Source: a virus
Strand: one strand, 5' to 3'
DNA: 36,137 nt
Virus record (IMG/VR): IMGVR_UViG_3300046170_000384
Location: 1 to 36,137 of that record
Below the pieces are notes generated by a model that did no database searches, was not told where the DNA came from, and worked only from the letters and a program-made list of their open reading frames with translations. Positions 8,276 through 14,455 of this stretch are shown piece after piece. The position numbers were made by a program, and so were the translations under genes. The first letter of the stretch is position 1; each line of letters opens with the position of its first letter.

Positions 8276-8496
8276 AGATACCCTCCCCAGGTTTTCCAGA
8301 AGTCTAAAAAGTAAAAATTGATCTCACTTATAGTTCCAAAAGGTGCTTCTTCACCTTCAGTTTCAGCCCACTTCTTACAAAATCTAGAAATATCAGATGA
8401 ACTCATTACATGATTTACACCATACATTCTAGCGAATGCACTCATAGCAAAATCATAACGCATTTTAATGTGCCGTTCCATTTCCGTCATAGTCAT
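8272..8496 (-). CDS. Small soluble conserved phage protein
   Basis: This is a 74-residue protein starting MTMTEMERHIKMRYDFAMSA. It has an amphipathic helical first half and an aromatic C-terminus (EINFYFLDFWKTWGGYL). I chose the ATG at 8496; a GTG three bases upstream and a later ATG are also possible. It overlaps the 43-residue gene upstream and its stop overlaps the next ATG (ATGA). The function is unknown. Confidence 0.65.
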   Translation of the reverse strand: MTMTEMERHIKMRYDFAMSAFARMYGVNHVMSSSDISRFCKKWAETEGEEAPFGTISEINFYFLDFWKTWGGYL

Positions 8497-8596
8497 CACT
8501 CTCGTAATAAAAGTTTTCGCCCTTATAAAGTGCGAAGAACACTGTTGTTAACACAAATGGAATTGAAATCCACAATAGAATTGTACTAAAAGTCAT
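8465..8596 (-). CDS. 43-residue membrane micro-protein
   Basis: The protein is MTFSTILLWISIPFVLTTVF followed by FALYKGENFYYESDDYDG and a short end. It has a single N-terminal helix and an acidic tail. Its ATG overlaps the stop of the upstream barrel-like gene (ATGA), and its 3' end overlaps the next gene by 32 bases. It has the shape of a small thylakoid or plasma membrane subunit. I do not recognise it. Confidence 0.6.
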   Translation of the reverse strand: MTFSTILLWISIPFVLTTVFFALYKGENFYYESDDYDGNGTAH

Positions 8597-9066
8597 TTGA
8601 AAAATACCTTAAGTCCTAGAGATGTTCTACCACCTTCAAATTCTTTTATGCTGCTTAAATATTCAGCAAATAATTTTAAATCATTACCATACTCGATACC
8701 AATAGATCCTAAAGGACCTTCAAAGTTATCTCTACTATCAAACTTTGAGTTATTCACAGATATACCACTATACACCGTAAGATCTTGTGATAGTGGTGCT
8801 AAAAATTTTACCCCTGCATGATTGATACCAGGATGATCATCACATTGCATTGGTGATGAAAGATGTTCAGCAAACAATCTTATATGTGTGTACATGTCAT
8901 ATTCAATACCAAAGGAACCAGAAGGTTCATGTAAATCAAATTGCTCAGTATCATATGGTTCTATATTGACTCCAATATAGGTTTTAACACTATCTGGACT
9001 CATAACTCCAAGTATTGCAGTTGTTAGTGTTCCAACAATAGTGCTTGGTCCAATACATAACATCAT
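8593..9066 (-). CDS. Beta-barrel-like membrane or exported protein with internal repeat
   Basis: The 157-residue product has a hydrophobic start (MLCIGPSTIVGTLTTAILGV) that could be an uncleaved signal or anchor. It then has two copies of a strand pattern: GSFGIEYDMYTHIRLFAEHL and GSIGIEYGNDLKLFAEYLSS. Alternating aromatic and polar strands ending in FFK resemble small outer-membrane barrels. The start is coupled to the truncated gnd gene (TAATG). It may change the host envelope or be a virion protein, and both are inference. The gene at 15006-15372 is the other barrel-like protein in the window. Confidence 0.6.
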   Translation of the reverse strand: MMLCIGPSTIVGTLTTAILGVMSPDSVKTYIGVNIEPYDTEQFDLHEPSGSFGIEYDMYTHIRLFAEHLSSPMQCDDHPGINHAGVKFLAPLSQDLTVYSGISVNNSKFDSRDNFEGPLGSIGIEYGNDLKLFAEYLSSIKEFEGGRTSLGLKVFFK

Positions 9067-9533
9067 TAAACATTACCTGGTGAAAGAGATTGGAAAATCT
9101 TTGAGCAAACATCAATAGCACCAGGTGCTCCATACACTCCAGAGAAGATATATGAGATACCTAACTTAGAACAATACAGTTCCAGTTCCTGACATTTTGT
9201 TATGTCGCTGGTACTATGATCAATAATGATATCACCCTCCTCAAGCAAAGGTAGCAACTCATCAAGGGTATCTTCTGCCTTTTGCTCAGGACATGTAATC
9301 TGAAAGATACCAGGAATTCTTCCAGCACTAGTAAATTTCTTATTATCAGTTTTAACTGCTCGGACAAGATACTCTATTGAAGTTACACATCCACTAAGGT
9401 GTCCTGCTTCATATTGTCCACAGGCATTCTCATAGTTAGTACTACTGTAACCCCAGACTTCAATACCCTTTGCAAGCATACGGCGAGCCATACCTTCACC
9501 AGTACGACCCAAACCAATCATTCCAACTTTCAT
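9066..9533 (-). CDS. 6-phosphogluconate dehydrogenase-like NAD(P)-binding domain, truncated
   Basis: This 155-residue protein starts MKVGMIGLGRTGEGMARRML with a Rossmann GxGxxG at residues 7-12. It aligns with the N-terminal domain of the short (YqeC-type) 6-phosphogluconate dehydrogenases that cyanophages carry as gnd. It stops after FSGVYGAPGAIDVC, so the whole helical catalytic domain with the active-site Lys is missing. The substrate-contacting GNS motif is replaced by ST (IIIDHSTSDIT). It cannot be a normal 6PGDH. It lies in the petE operon with ATGA and TAATG couplings on both sides, so it is translated, perhaps as a cofactor-binding or vestigial protein. Confidence 0.8.
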   Translation of the reverse strand: MKVGMIGLGRTGEGMARRMLAKGIEVWGYSSTNYENACGQYEAGHLSGCVTSIEYLVRAVKTDNKKFTSAGRIPGIFQITCPEQKAEDTLDELLPLLEEGDIIIDHSTSDITKCQELELYCSKLGISYIFSGVYGAPGAIDVCSKIFQSLSPGNV

Positions 9534-9688
9534 TTAATTCTTCCTTCCAATGCAGCAAGCGTATCAAGAGGAATCCATGCTGGATTCTCATCTTTAAATT
9601 GCACTTGAACTTCAACAATTGTTTTCTCAAGTTGTCTTGAGTAAGATTTTCTTGTATTTTTTACACAAGAAATAATATTTTGTGTCAT
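9530..9688 (-). CDS. 52-residue conserved micro-protein
   Basis: The protein is MTQNIISCVKNTRKSYSRQL, then EKTIVEVQVQFKDENPAWIP and LDTLAALEGRIK. It is soluble, with a basic first part and an acidic second part. The start overlaps the upstream stop (ATGA) and the stop overlaps the gnd-like ATG (ATGA), which argues strongly for translation. No function is recognised. Confidence 0.65.
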   Translation of the reverse strand: MTQNIISCVKNTRKSYSRQLEKTIVEVQVQFKDENPAWIPLDTLAALEGRIK

Positions 9689-9810
9689 GGATTTTTAGAG
9701 TCTAGTCCTAATTCTTCAAGATATTCTATCCACCATTGTGGATCTTTTTGAGTTTTCCAGTTTGGTACTGGGATACCCTTGAAGCGAATAATATCATTAG
9801 ATCGCTTCAT
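9685..9810 (-). CDS. 41-residue conserved micro-protein
   Basis: The protein starts MKRSNDIIRFKGIPVPNW and continues KTQKDPQWWIEYLEELGLD. It is Trp-rich and soluble, and coupled by ATGA to both neighbours. The WKTQKDPQWWIEYLEELGLD segment looks like a short conserved interaction motif. No function is known to me. Confidence 0.65.
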   Translation of the reverse strand: MKRSNDIIRFKGIPVPNWKTQKDPQWWIEYLEELGLDSKNP

Positions 9811-10016
9811 CTATAGTCTGTGCGATCTGTAAATTCCTCTTCCTCTTCGTCAACATCCGCATACGCATTGTCCACGTATGGTCCTCGTTTTCGTAAAGGT
9901 TCTCGTCTAACATAATCGGTTTCTGTATTTACTGCAGACACCCATACGGCAAGTTTCATAACAATAAAGATTAAAACAAGAGGTGTAAAACAAGCAACTA
10001 GAATAACTGGATTCAT
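9807..10016 (-). CDS. Single-pass membrane protein with acidic tail
   Basis: This 69-residue protein has an N-terminal helix (NPVILVACFTPLVLIFIVMK), a short basic segment (RREPLRKRGPY) and a strongly acidic tail (ADVDEEEEEFTD). It sits between a 29-residue micro-gene and a 41-residue micro-gene, coupled by ATGA to both. The position in the petE operon hints at a thylakoid role. That is inference only. Confidence 0.7.
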   Translation of the reverse strand: MNPVILVACFTPLVLIFIVMKLAVWVSAVNTETDYVRREPLRKRGPYVDNAYADVDEEEEEFTDRTDYR

Positions 10017-10102
10017 TTTCCCCGATATCTTACAGGATATGTTAACTGCATTCCTGCAACTAACAACACTATAAACGCAAATACAAACAGTGTACTTATC
10101 AT
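10013..10102 (-). CDS. 29-residue membrane micro-protein
   Basis: The peptide is essentially one helix (STLFVFAFIVLLVAGMQL) with a basic end (YPVRYRGK). Its ATG overlaps the petE stop and its stop overlaps the next ATG (ATGA both times). Its size and shape are like the one-helix subunits of cytochrome b6f or the photosystems, but I cannot assign it to one. Confidence 0.6.
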   Translation of the reverse strand: MISTLFVFAFIVLLVAGMQLTYPVRYRGK

Positions 10103-10443
10103 TCTACATGAAGATGTCCAATCATGCCAGCCCCCTGATGAGGACCACAAAAGAAATCATAGTCTCCTGCATCAGCAAATATAATGTCTTGTGATTCTCC
10201 AGGATTAAACATCAATGATTCCCTAGAAAGATCTGCTCTACCCTCAACAATAATATTATGTGGGGGCAACATTCCGTTTACGAAATGAACTGTTTCACCA
10301 GCAGTAATACTAATATTATCTGGACTGAATACAAGATTTCCATTGGAACCCATTGTTACGTCTACGGCGTATGCAATCCCAGGTAAAAATATAATCATTG
10401 CCGAAAGTGTGGCAACAATAACTGCGCTAATAAACTTCATCAT
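10099..10443 (-). CDS. petE: Plastocyanin
   Basis: This copper protein carries electrons from cytochrome b6f to photosystem I in the thylakoid lumen. The 114-residue precursor has a signal peptide (MMKFISAVIVATLSAMIIFL, cleavage after AYA) and a mature domain with all four type-1 copper ligands: His62 in PPHN, and Cys99, His102 and Met107 in FFCGPHQGAGM. Plastocyanin is a known cyanophage auxiliary gene. It heads an operon of micro-genes that includes the gnd-like fragment. A -10 TATAAT lies at 10466-10471 without a good -35. A second in-frame ATG follows the first directly. Confidence 0.95.
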   Translation of the reverse strand: MMKFISAVIVATLSAMIIFLPGIAYAVDVTMGSNGNLVFSPDNISITAGETVHFVNGMLPPHNIIVEGRADLSRESLMFNPGESQDIIFADAGDYDFFCGPHQGAGMIGHLHVE

Positions 10444-10465
10444 AGTTCATGCAACTACACTATCT

Positions 10466-10471
10466 ATTATA
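10466..10471 (-). promoter_or_regulatory. Likely -10 element of the petE operon
   Basis: TATAAT on the minus strand lies 22 bases upstream of the first petE ATG. The position where a -35 would be expected reads ACCCCA, so this would be a weak or activator-dependent promoter if it is used. Confidence 0.4.
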
Positions 10472-10522
10472 GGCAAGATTTCCTAAAATGGGGTATGTTT
10501 TGACTTCGTGACTAAGTTAGGA

Positions 10523-11087
10523 TTAACAATCATTAAAGACTGAACCAACAGTAGATCCTGCTGCAGATCCCAGTCTACCACCCAAAAGTGATACCCAACC
10601 AGCCGCTAACCATCCAACATACGGAATGCCAATTACAGCAGGAACACCAACTCCAGCAGCAATACTACTTCCCTGCCATTGCACCTTGACTCCGTGCTCC
10701 AGCGTCCGCCACGATACACTCTATGTCTTTTGCAGACTTTCCCTCGCCGTCTACAGCACCTCCTAGATTTCTAGTGCCATCCATAGTGTATTGATCTCTG
10801 CGCCACTCACGGCGACTTTCATTACCACCACCAAACAATCCTCTCTTTTCTTTATCTAATGATAGAGATTTTTGTGACTCAAGAACAGCAGGATCGTTTG
10901 CTTTATATTCTATACTATAACCTTCTTTACCTGCCTCTACCTTATACGAGGAATAATCTCCCCTCGGGAAATTAATAACTGGTGCTTCTGGCACTTTGGT
11001 TGCTGTAATGATGTGTCCCAGAACACCGATGTGTGCTACGGCAACAACACCACCAACTCCTAATGCAGTCCATTTAAAGAAGGTCAT
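10523..11087 (-). CDS. Conserved cyanomyovirus membrane-anchored protein (one frameshift)
   Basis: The reading starts MTFFKWTALGVGGVVAVAHI with an N-terminal anchor, continues INFPRGDYSSYKVEAGKEGY and YTMDGTRNLGGAVDGEGK. After removing one extra base near 10676 (ATGGCAGG where ATGCAGG is expected) it goes on GSSIAAGVGVPAVIGIPYVG and ends in FNDC, about 187 residues. The C-terminal half is a Gly/Ala-rich membrane hairpin. I recall the same layout, ending in NDC, in other cyanomyoviruses, so the corrected length is probably the true one. The role is unknown; a virion or lysis-associated membrane protein is possible. Confidence 0.7.
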
Positions 11088-11091
11088 AAGA

Positions 11092-11538
11092 TTATACGGT
11101 AGGTTTTACGGGTGGTTCATCATCCTTAGTGATGAACTTGATTGGTGCTTGCTCCACACGAATGGTTTGTGCAGGTGCAGTTTGTGCTGCAGCAGCAATC
11201 AATCTTTCCATATCTGCTTTACTGATGCCACCACCAGCGGAAGATCCATTACCATTTCCATTGCCACCTTTCTTTGCTGCCTGAACACCAAAAGTCGCGA
11301 GCACCCCAGTAAAGACACTCGCGATAAAAGTTGGATCTAGTTTTTGCTCGGGAATACCGAGTACAGGTGGTAACTGGATGTACGCCAGCGTGAGTATTCC
11401 GCCGCTCCAAACAAGGATGCCAAGCCTAACAAAAGTAGACAGAATATCAAGTTGTTCTTCTTTGTCACTTGCTGCCTCCTTCATTTTTCCAAGAATACCT
11501 TTTTTCTTGGGATCTTCCTTCTTAACTTCTTCGGGCAT
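11092..11538 (-). CDS. Conserved cyanophage two-helix membrane protein, holin-like candidate
   Basis: This 148-residue protein has a Lys-rich cytoplasmic start, a first transmembrane helix (FVRLGILVWSGGILTLAYI), a second (TFIASVFTGVLATFGVQAA) after PEQKLDPT, then a Gly/Asn linker and a soluble tail (ISKADMERLIAAAAQ). Two helices with charged ends next to a hydrolase region fit a holin or holin-like role, but I have no diagnostic motif. A CATAAATA octamer at 11561-11568 lies 23 bases before the ATG and may be its late promoter. Confidence 0.6.
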   Translation of the reverse strand: MPEEVKKEDPKKKGILGKMKEAASDKEEQLDILSTFVRLGILVWSGGILTLAYIQLPPVLGIPEQKLDPTFIASVFTGVLATFGVQAAKKGGNGNGNGSSAGGGISKADMERLIAAAAQTAPAQTIRVEQAPIKFITKDDEPPVKPTV

Positions 11539-11560
11539 GGATAGAAAGCCGAGGCAGTTT

Positions 11561-11568
11561 TATTTATG
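11561..11568 (-). promoter_or_regulatory. Late-type promoter octamer CATAAATA
   Basis: The octamer has one mismatch to the T4 late consensus TATAAATA and is placed about 20 bases before the start of the two-helix membrane protein gene. It overlaps the 3' end of the preceding gene. Confidence 0.45.
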
Positions 11569-11758
11569 GTTTGAGTGCGTCAACAGTTAGTTTTGTTTTG
11601 TTTATAGAGTTGTATTGATTACAAAGAACATCACTTGATTGATGTTCCCATTTGTGATACGCATCTTTGAGAGACTTGAAGTAATCTTCACCATTGAAAT
11701 CTTTCATTTCTTCGGCAACAATGGCTTTGATTAACACATCTCTTGTTAAATGTGTCAT
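11564..11758 (-). CDS. Small soluble conserved phage protein
   Basis: This 64-residue protein starts MTHLTRDVLIKAIVAEEMKD and continues YFKSLKDAYHKWEHQSSDVL. It is helical and acidic/basic mixed, with no recognised motif. I used the internal ATG at 11758 instead of the TTG 27 bases upstream. It is followed directly by the late-type octamer of the next gene. The function is unknown. Confidence 0.6.
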   Translation of the reverse strand: MTHLTRDVLIKAIVAEEMKDFNGEDYFKSLKDAYHKWEHQSSDVLCNQYNSINKTKLTVDALKP

Positions 11759-11858
11759 ATGTAAATGCTTGTTTTCCAACAACAAATTTTACATTACAAG
11801 TCTAGGAATTATCCAAAAAATTTGTCTTGGGTGAGTACCTGGATTGTCTTAGGTCTTA

Positions 11859-12533
11859 TTATTTATTAATGTAACCGTTTTCAACCAGGTATTTACGAGT
11901 CAATGGTGTTGGATCATATTCGGTCCACATCTGACCAGCAGCACAAGCATTCAATGCATTCATAGTCATGTGTTCAGTCTTACCTGCCCACATTGCTTCC
12001 TTCTCCCATGGAATTGCTCCTGGTTGTAATGCATATGTCCTACGTACCATCTCTTGCCACATCTCAGGAACACTTTCCTCTGGTAGGATAAGAGCAATCA
12101 AACTATTATCAATCGTTCCTGCCATACAATCCTGTGCAGCGTGCCATCCTTCATGACGCATCACACTCATCAATACTCCAGGACGACCCATAAATCTTTT
12201 GTTCAAAAAGAAGTTATTGGAGACAGTATGATAGACACCACGATTTCCTACTGGAAAATACTTCTCGTCAGCAAGATATACACCAACACCAACATGGTTC
12301 AGTGAAGACATCATATGATTGAATTCTTGTGCCACTGAAGTAAATGCTTCAGGGTTATCATAATTTGAAGAAACATCTAACAAAGAATTCACTTTAGTTA
12401 CATCATCAGTGCATTCCTGAAGAAGCATACACCCCATTGAATGACTAGTATAATAATCATCCTTTCCAATAGGATCTGCCATTACGGGAGCAGCAAGACA
12501 TGCTGCCATCAAGGCCATAATAATTTTTTTCAT
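11859..12533 (-). CDS. Secreted putative zinc metallopeptidase (HExxH)
   Basis: This 224-residue precursor has a signal peptide (MKKIIMALMAACLAAPVMAD, cleavage after VMA). The mature protein has RHEGWHAAQDCM with the zincin motif HExxH at residues 127-131. Several Cys (CMLLQECTD near 35-41, CMAG at 136, NACAAG near the end) could form disulfides in the periplasm. I recall close relatives in other cyanomyoviruses annotated as hypothetical. A metalloprotease or peptidoglycan-linked role during lysis is inferred from the motif and the neighbouring SleB hydrolase. The third zinc ligand is not obvious. The start at MKK is chosen because a signal peptide follows immediately. Confidence 0.75.
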   Translation of the reverse strand: MKKIIMALMAACLAAPVMADPIGKDDYYTSHSMGCMLLQECTDDVTKVNSLLDVSSNYDNPEAFTSVAQEFNHMMSSLNHVGVGVYLADEKYFPVGNRGVYHTVSNNFFLNKRFMGRPGVLMSVMRHEGWHAAQDCMAGTIDNSLIALILPEESVPEMWQEMVRRTYALQPGAIPWEKEAMWAGKTEHMTMNALNACAAGQMWTEYDPTPLTRKYLVENGYINK

Positions 12534-12534
12534 A

Positions 12535-12789
12535 TCAGAAAGGTAGAGCGGATCCAGTAGTTGTGGGAAGTGGTTGAGCACCACCAGTAGCGGAAGGAAG
12601 TTCTGGCATTGCAGCGTCCATCATTCCAGGAAGTTGTCCGGCAATTGCTTCTGCTGCTGCATTTGCAACTTGAGATTTGATGTTCTCAACAATAGAATCC
12701 TTATTGAGATACAGTGCAGTACCGCCTCCGACGATACCTGCAGTTCCTACAAATGATAGGACTGCTAAAACATTAATTACTTTTTGCAT
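12535..12789 (-). CDS. Small membrane-anchored phage protein
   Basis: This 84-residue protein has an N-terminal helix (VINVLAVLSFVGTAGIVGGG), an amphipathic helix (VENIKSQVANAAAEAIAGQL) and a Pro-rich end (ATGGAQPLPTTTG). The Ala-rich amphipathic middle could be membrane-active. It lies between the SleB-type hydrolase block and the HExxH protein, so a lysis role is possible, though unproven. A late-type AGTAAATA lies at 12809-12816, about 20 bases upstream of the ATG. Confidence 0.65.
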   Translation of the reverse strand: MQKVINVLAVLSFVGTAGIVGGGTALYLNKDSIVENIKSQVANAAAEAIAGQLPGMMDAAMPELPSATGGAQPLPTTTGSALPF

Positions 12790-12808
12790 AATACCTTAAT
12801 TACTTACT

Positions 12809-12816
12809 TATTTACT
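12809..12816 (-). promoter_or_regulatory. Late-type promoter octamer AGTAAATA
   Basis: It shares the TAAATA core with the other late-type sites and stands 20 bases before the ATG at 12789. The match is short and the region is AT-rich. Confidence 0.35.
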
Positions 12817-12820
12817 AAAA

Positions 12821-13210
12821 TCATCCAACTCCAGACTGCCAACCTTCTTGAAAGTTTTCAGAGCCCCCAGGAGGATTTAATTGAGTAGTTGTTTTACCAT
12901 TCTTGATTGCAATATTATACATCACTTCATGGATATTGTCAACCTCTTTACATTCTTCTTTGCGGTTTTCTTCTTCTCTTCGTGATGCTTCCTCAAGCAT
13001 TTCTTCATGAGTCATTTGCTTTTTACTTTTAATTGGAGAAGGACCAAACCAAGGATCGTCAGGAAGAATTACAGGTGCAGGAATACCTATAAAACCATAT
13101 CCTTGAGTCAAATGCCCTGGACCACACTCAGCAACTGGTGCCTCAATCCTAGTAATTTCTTTTTCAGTAAGTTTAGGTTTGAGTAATTTTTTAATTGCTT
13201 TGAGTATCAT
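12821..13210 (-). CDS. Soluble conserved protein coupled to the SleB hydrolase
   Basis: This protein of about 129 residues starts MILKAIKKLLKPKLTEKEI. It has a Pro-rich central part (GIPAPVILPDDPWFGPSP), a charged helix (THEEMLEEASRREEENRKEE) and the C-terminus QLNPPGGSENFQEGWQSGVG. The ATG overlaps the stop of the hydrolase gene (ATGA), which decides the start over an upstream TTG. No motif is recognised. Coupling suggests it works with the hydrolase. Confidence 0.65.
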   Translation of the reverse strand: MILKAIKKLLKPKLTEKEITRIEAPVAECGPGHLTQGYGFIGIPAPVILPDDPWFGPSPIKSKKQMTHEEMLEEASRREEENRKEECKEVDNIHEVMYNIAIKNGKTTTQLNPPGGSENFQEGWQSGVG

Positions 13211-13602
13211 TGCCAATGATAGTGGTAGAAGTTCCCTCTATTATGACACATTGGGTCTTCAGATGCAACCCTGTATTTGAGCATACTCTGACCTTTGAAA
13301 CTTGTTCGGTCTCCAATAATGCTATATGCTTTTAGAAGGTTCTCTTTTCCTTTTTCAGATTTAAGTTCATTAACCAAGTTGATGTCAGCAACAGGTCTCT
13401 TGTAATCAAATCCCTGATACTGACCAGGAGCATACACAACGTCTGCAACTGTATTTGGATAAAGGGGGGATCTAACTCTATTGAGAACTGATGCAGCAAC
13501 GCAATACTCATCGAAAGTATTCACAGCTGCCTCAACTTGAATGGCTCTCGCCAAGTGATCATAATCAAGAGCAGTTAGTCCTAGGATCGTTTCTAAAATC
13601 AT
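13207..13602 (-). CDS. SleB-type cell wall hydrolase, candidate endolysin
   Basis: This 131-residue enzyme of the SleB/hydrolase-2 family cleaves peptidoglycan, probably as a lytic transglycosylase-type endolysin. The N-terminal LARAIQVEAAVNTFDEYCVA contains the likely catalytic Glu24. It is followed by the family hallmark ASVLNRVRSPLYPNTVADVV and YAPGQYQGFDY. No signal peptide is present, so release would need a holin. A sigma70 promoter at 13637-13665 drives it, starting inside the terminator of the upstream hli operon. The next gene is coupled by ATGA. Confidence 0.85.
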   Translation of the reverse strand: MILETILGLTALDYDHLARAIQVEAAVNTFDEYCVAASVLNRVRSPLYPNTVADVVYAPGQYQGFDYKRPVADINLVNELKSEKGKENLLKAYSIIGDRTSFKGQSMLKYRVASEDPMCHNRGNFYHYHWQ

Positions 13603-13605
13603 ACC

Positions 13606-13634
13606 ATTAAAAAAGGAGCATTTTTAGTGCTCCT
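13606..13634 (-). terminator. Terminator of the hli micro-operon, overlapping the start of hydrolase transcription
   Basis: On the minus strand AGGAGCA and TGCTCCT (7 bp, 7-base loop, 13614-13634) are followed by TTTTTT. The predicted start of the hydrolase transcript (about 13630) falls inside the 5' arm, so only transcripts coming from upstream can form the full hairpin. Confidence 0.8.
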
Positions 13635-13636
13635 GT

Positions 13637-13665
13637 AATATATCTCAAAATATTTAGTTTGTCAA
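13637..13665 (-). promoter_or_regulatory. Sigma70 promoter of the cell wall hydrolase gene
   Basis: Minus-strand TTGACA (13660-13665), exactly 17 bases, then TATATT (13637-13642). The spacer also holds ACTAAATA (13651-13658), a late-type octamer. The -35 overlaps the stop codon of the upstream gene. Confidence 0.75.
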
Positions 13666-13808
13666 GCAGAAGGGGACGGTGCATAAACTGGTGTCATCAT
13701 CCCTCCGTCTGGTGGTCCATCATCATCTTCATTAGTTTCTATGAAGAGGAGCATAAAGAATAGGGGTGCCAATAAAAAAATAGTTGTCTGTGCCCATTCT
13801 ATACTCAT
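13662..13808 (-). CDS. 48-residue membrane micro-protein, end of the hli operon
   Basis: The protein has one helix (TTIFLLAPLFFMLLFIE) after a short MSIEWAQ start, then an acidic, Gly/Pro-rich tail (NEDDDGPPDGGMMTPVYAP). The ATG overlaps the stop of the 21-codon gene upstream (ATGA). It is the last gene before the terminator. Its form is like one-helix thylakoid subunits, but I cannot name it. Confidence 0.65.
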   Translation of the reverse strand: MSIEWAQTTIFLLAPLFFMLLFIETNEDDDGPPDGGMMTPVYAPSPSA

Positions 13809-13870
13809 GAGTTTCTAGCTGCTGCACCAATTGGAATAAGAAACAGCAGTGCTGCTACTACAAATCCCAT
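13805..13870 (-). CDS. 21-residue hydrophobic micro-peptide
   Basis: The peptide is nearly one hydrophobic helix (MGFVVAALLFLIPIGAAA followed by RNS). It is supported mainly by couplings at both ends: its ATG overlaps the hli stop (TGATG) and its stop overlaps the next ATG (ATGA). It is as small as the smallest photosystem and cytochrome b6f subunits. It could instead be only a translational bridge. Confidence 0.45.
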   Translation of the reverse strand: MGFVVAALLFLIPIGAAARNS

Positions 13871-13977
13871 CACCAGATACCTGGAATGATTTGTCCTGTG
13901 GTTGCATAACTACCCATTGCGGCAATGACTCCGATCATTGCTGCCCAACCATTGATGCGTTCTGCGTTTTCGTTCAT
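13870..13977 (-). CDS. hli: High-light-inducible protein, 35 residues
   Basis: This minimal HLIP is MNENAERINGWAAMIGVIAA followed by MGSYATTGQIIPGIW. It has the chlorophyll-binding signature ExxNGxxAMIG in its single helix. HLIPs bind chlorophyll and carotenoid and protect photosystem II and chlorophyll synthesis in stressed thylakoids. They are common cyanophage genes. Its ATG overlaps the stop of the 49-residue gene (ATGA). The second family member is at 14455-14673. Confidence 0.9.
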   Translation of the reverse strand: MNENAERINGWAAMIGVIAAMGSYATTGQIIPGIW

Positions 13978-14123
13978 TGTTCTAGTTCCTGTGTTTTGTT
14001 GTAAATGATAATTTTGCTTCCATCATGACTAAACATCAGTTCGTCATCATGATCCCAGCAAAGTTCTTCGTATAAAGCATTGAGTTTCTCCATGTCATCA
14101 TAGAGAGCATTGGGATCAGGCAT
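13974..14123 (-). CDS. 49-residue acidic micro-protein
   Basis: The soluble acidic protein starts MPDPNALYDDMEKLNALYEE and continues LCWDHDDELMFSHDGSKIII. It lies between the membrane paralogue and the HLIP and is coupled to the HLIP by ATGA. No function is recognised. It appears to be a conserved type of small acidic cyanophage protein. Confidence 0.65.
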   Translation of the reverse strand: MPDPNALYDDMEKLNALYEELCWDHDDELMFSHDGSKIIIYNKTQELEQ

Positions 14124-14141
14124 AATAATTAGAAATGTTTT

Positions 14142-14369
14142 CTATCTATTCGCCTTCACTGTCAGGTAGAATTTGGTTTGATCTGTTGGTGAGTTCTCAT
14201 AAGATGAAATATCACCATATTCTTTGTGGTCACCATAACCAACCATTCGTCCTTTAGTATTCTGCAGAGCAGGCATAAAGGCAATAAAGAAGAATACTCC
14301 TGGGGCACCAACTAAAAGGGCACCACCAATCACATAATAAGTTAGAATTTCAAGTAGAGAGGGTTCCAT
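14142..14369 (-). CDS. Small single-pass membrane protein (paralogue of 1188-1400)
   Basis: This 75-residue protein starts MEPSLLEILTYYVIGGALLV. It shares with the psbA-psbD spacer gene the invariant stretch FMPALQNTKGRMVGY and the C-terminal pattern YENxPxDQTKF. The ATG at 14369 overlaps the upstream stop (TGATG), which decides the start. Two divergent copies, each embedded in a photosynthesis operon, point to a thylakoid function with selection for both, for example binding photosystem II or HLIPs. That is inference. The helix is at about residues 8-33. Confidence 0.8.
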   Translation of the reverse strand: MEPSLLEILTYYVIGGALLVGAPGVFFFIAFMPALQNTKGRMVGYGDHKEYGDISSYENSPTDQTKFYLTVKANR

Positions 14370-14455
14370 CAATAGGTTTCAGATAGGTTTTCAATAGAAT
14401 AGCAGAGCAATACCAAGAATGCAATACTTGTCAGGGTAAAGACAAATTCGGTCAT
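14369..14455 (-). CDS. 28-residue membrane micro-peptide
   Basis: The peptide MTEFVFTLTSIAFLVLLCYS ends IENLSETY, one helix with polar ends. Its ATG overlaps the HLIP stop (TAATG) and its stop overlaps the next ATG (TGATG). The shape resembles small b6f or photosystem subunits without a match I can name. Confidence 0.55.
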   Translation of the reverse strand: MTEFVFTLTSIAFLVLLCYSIENLSETY

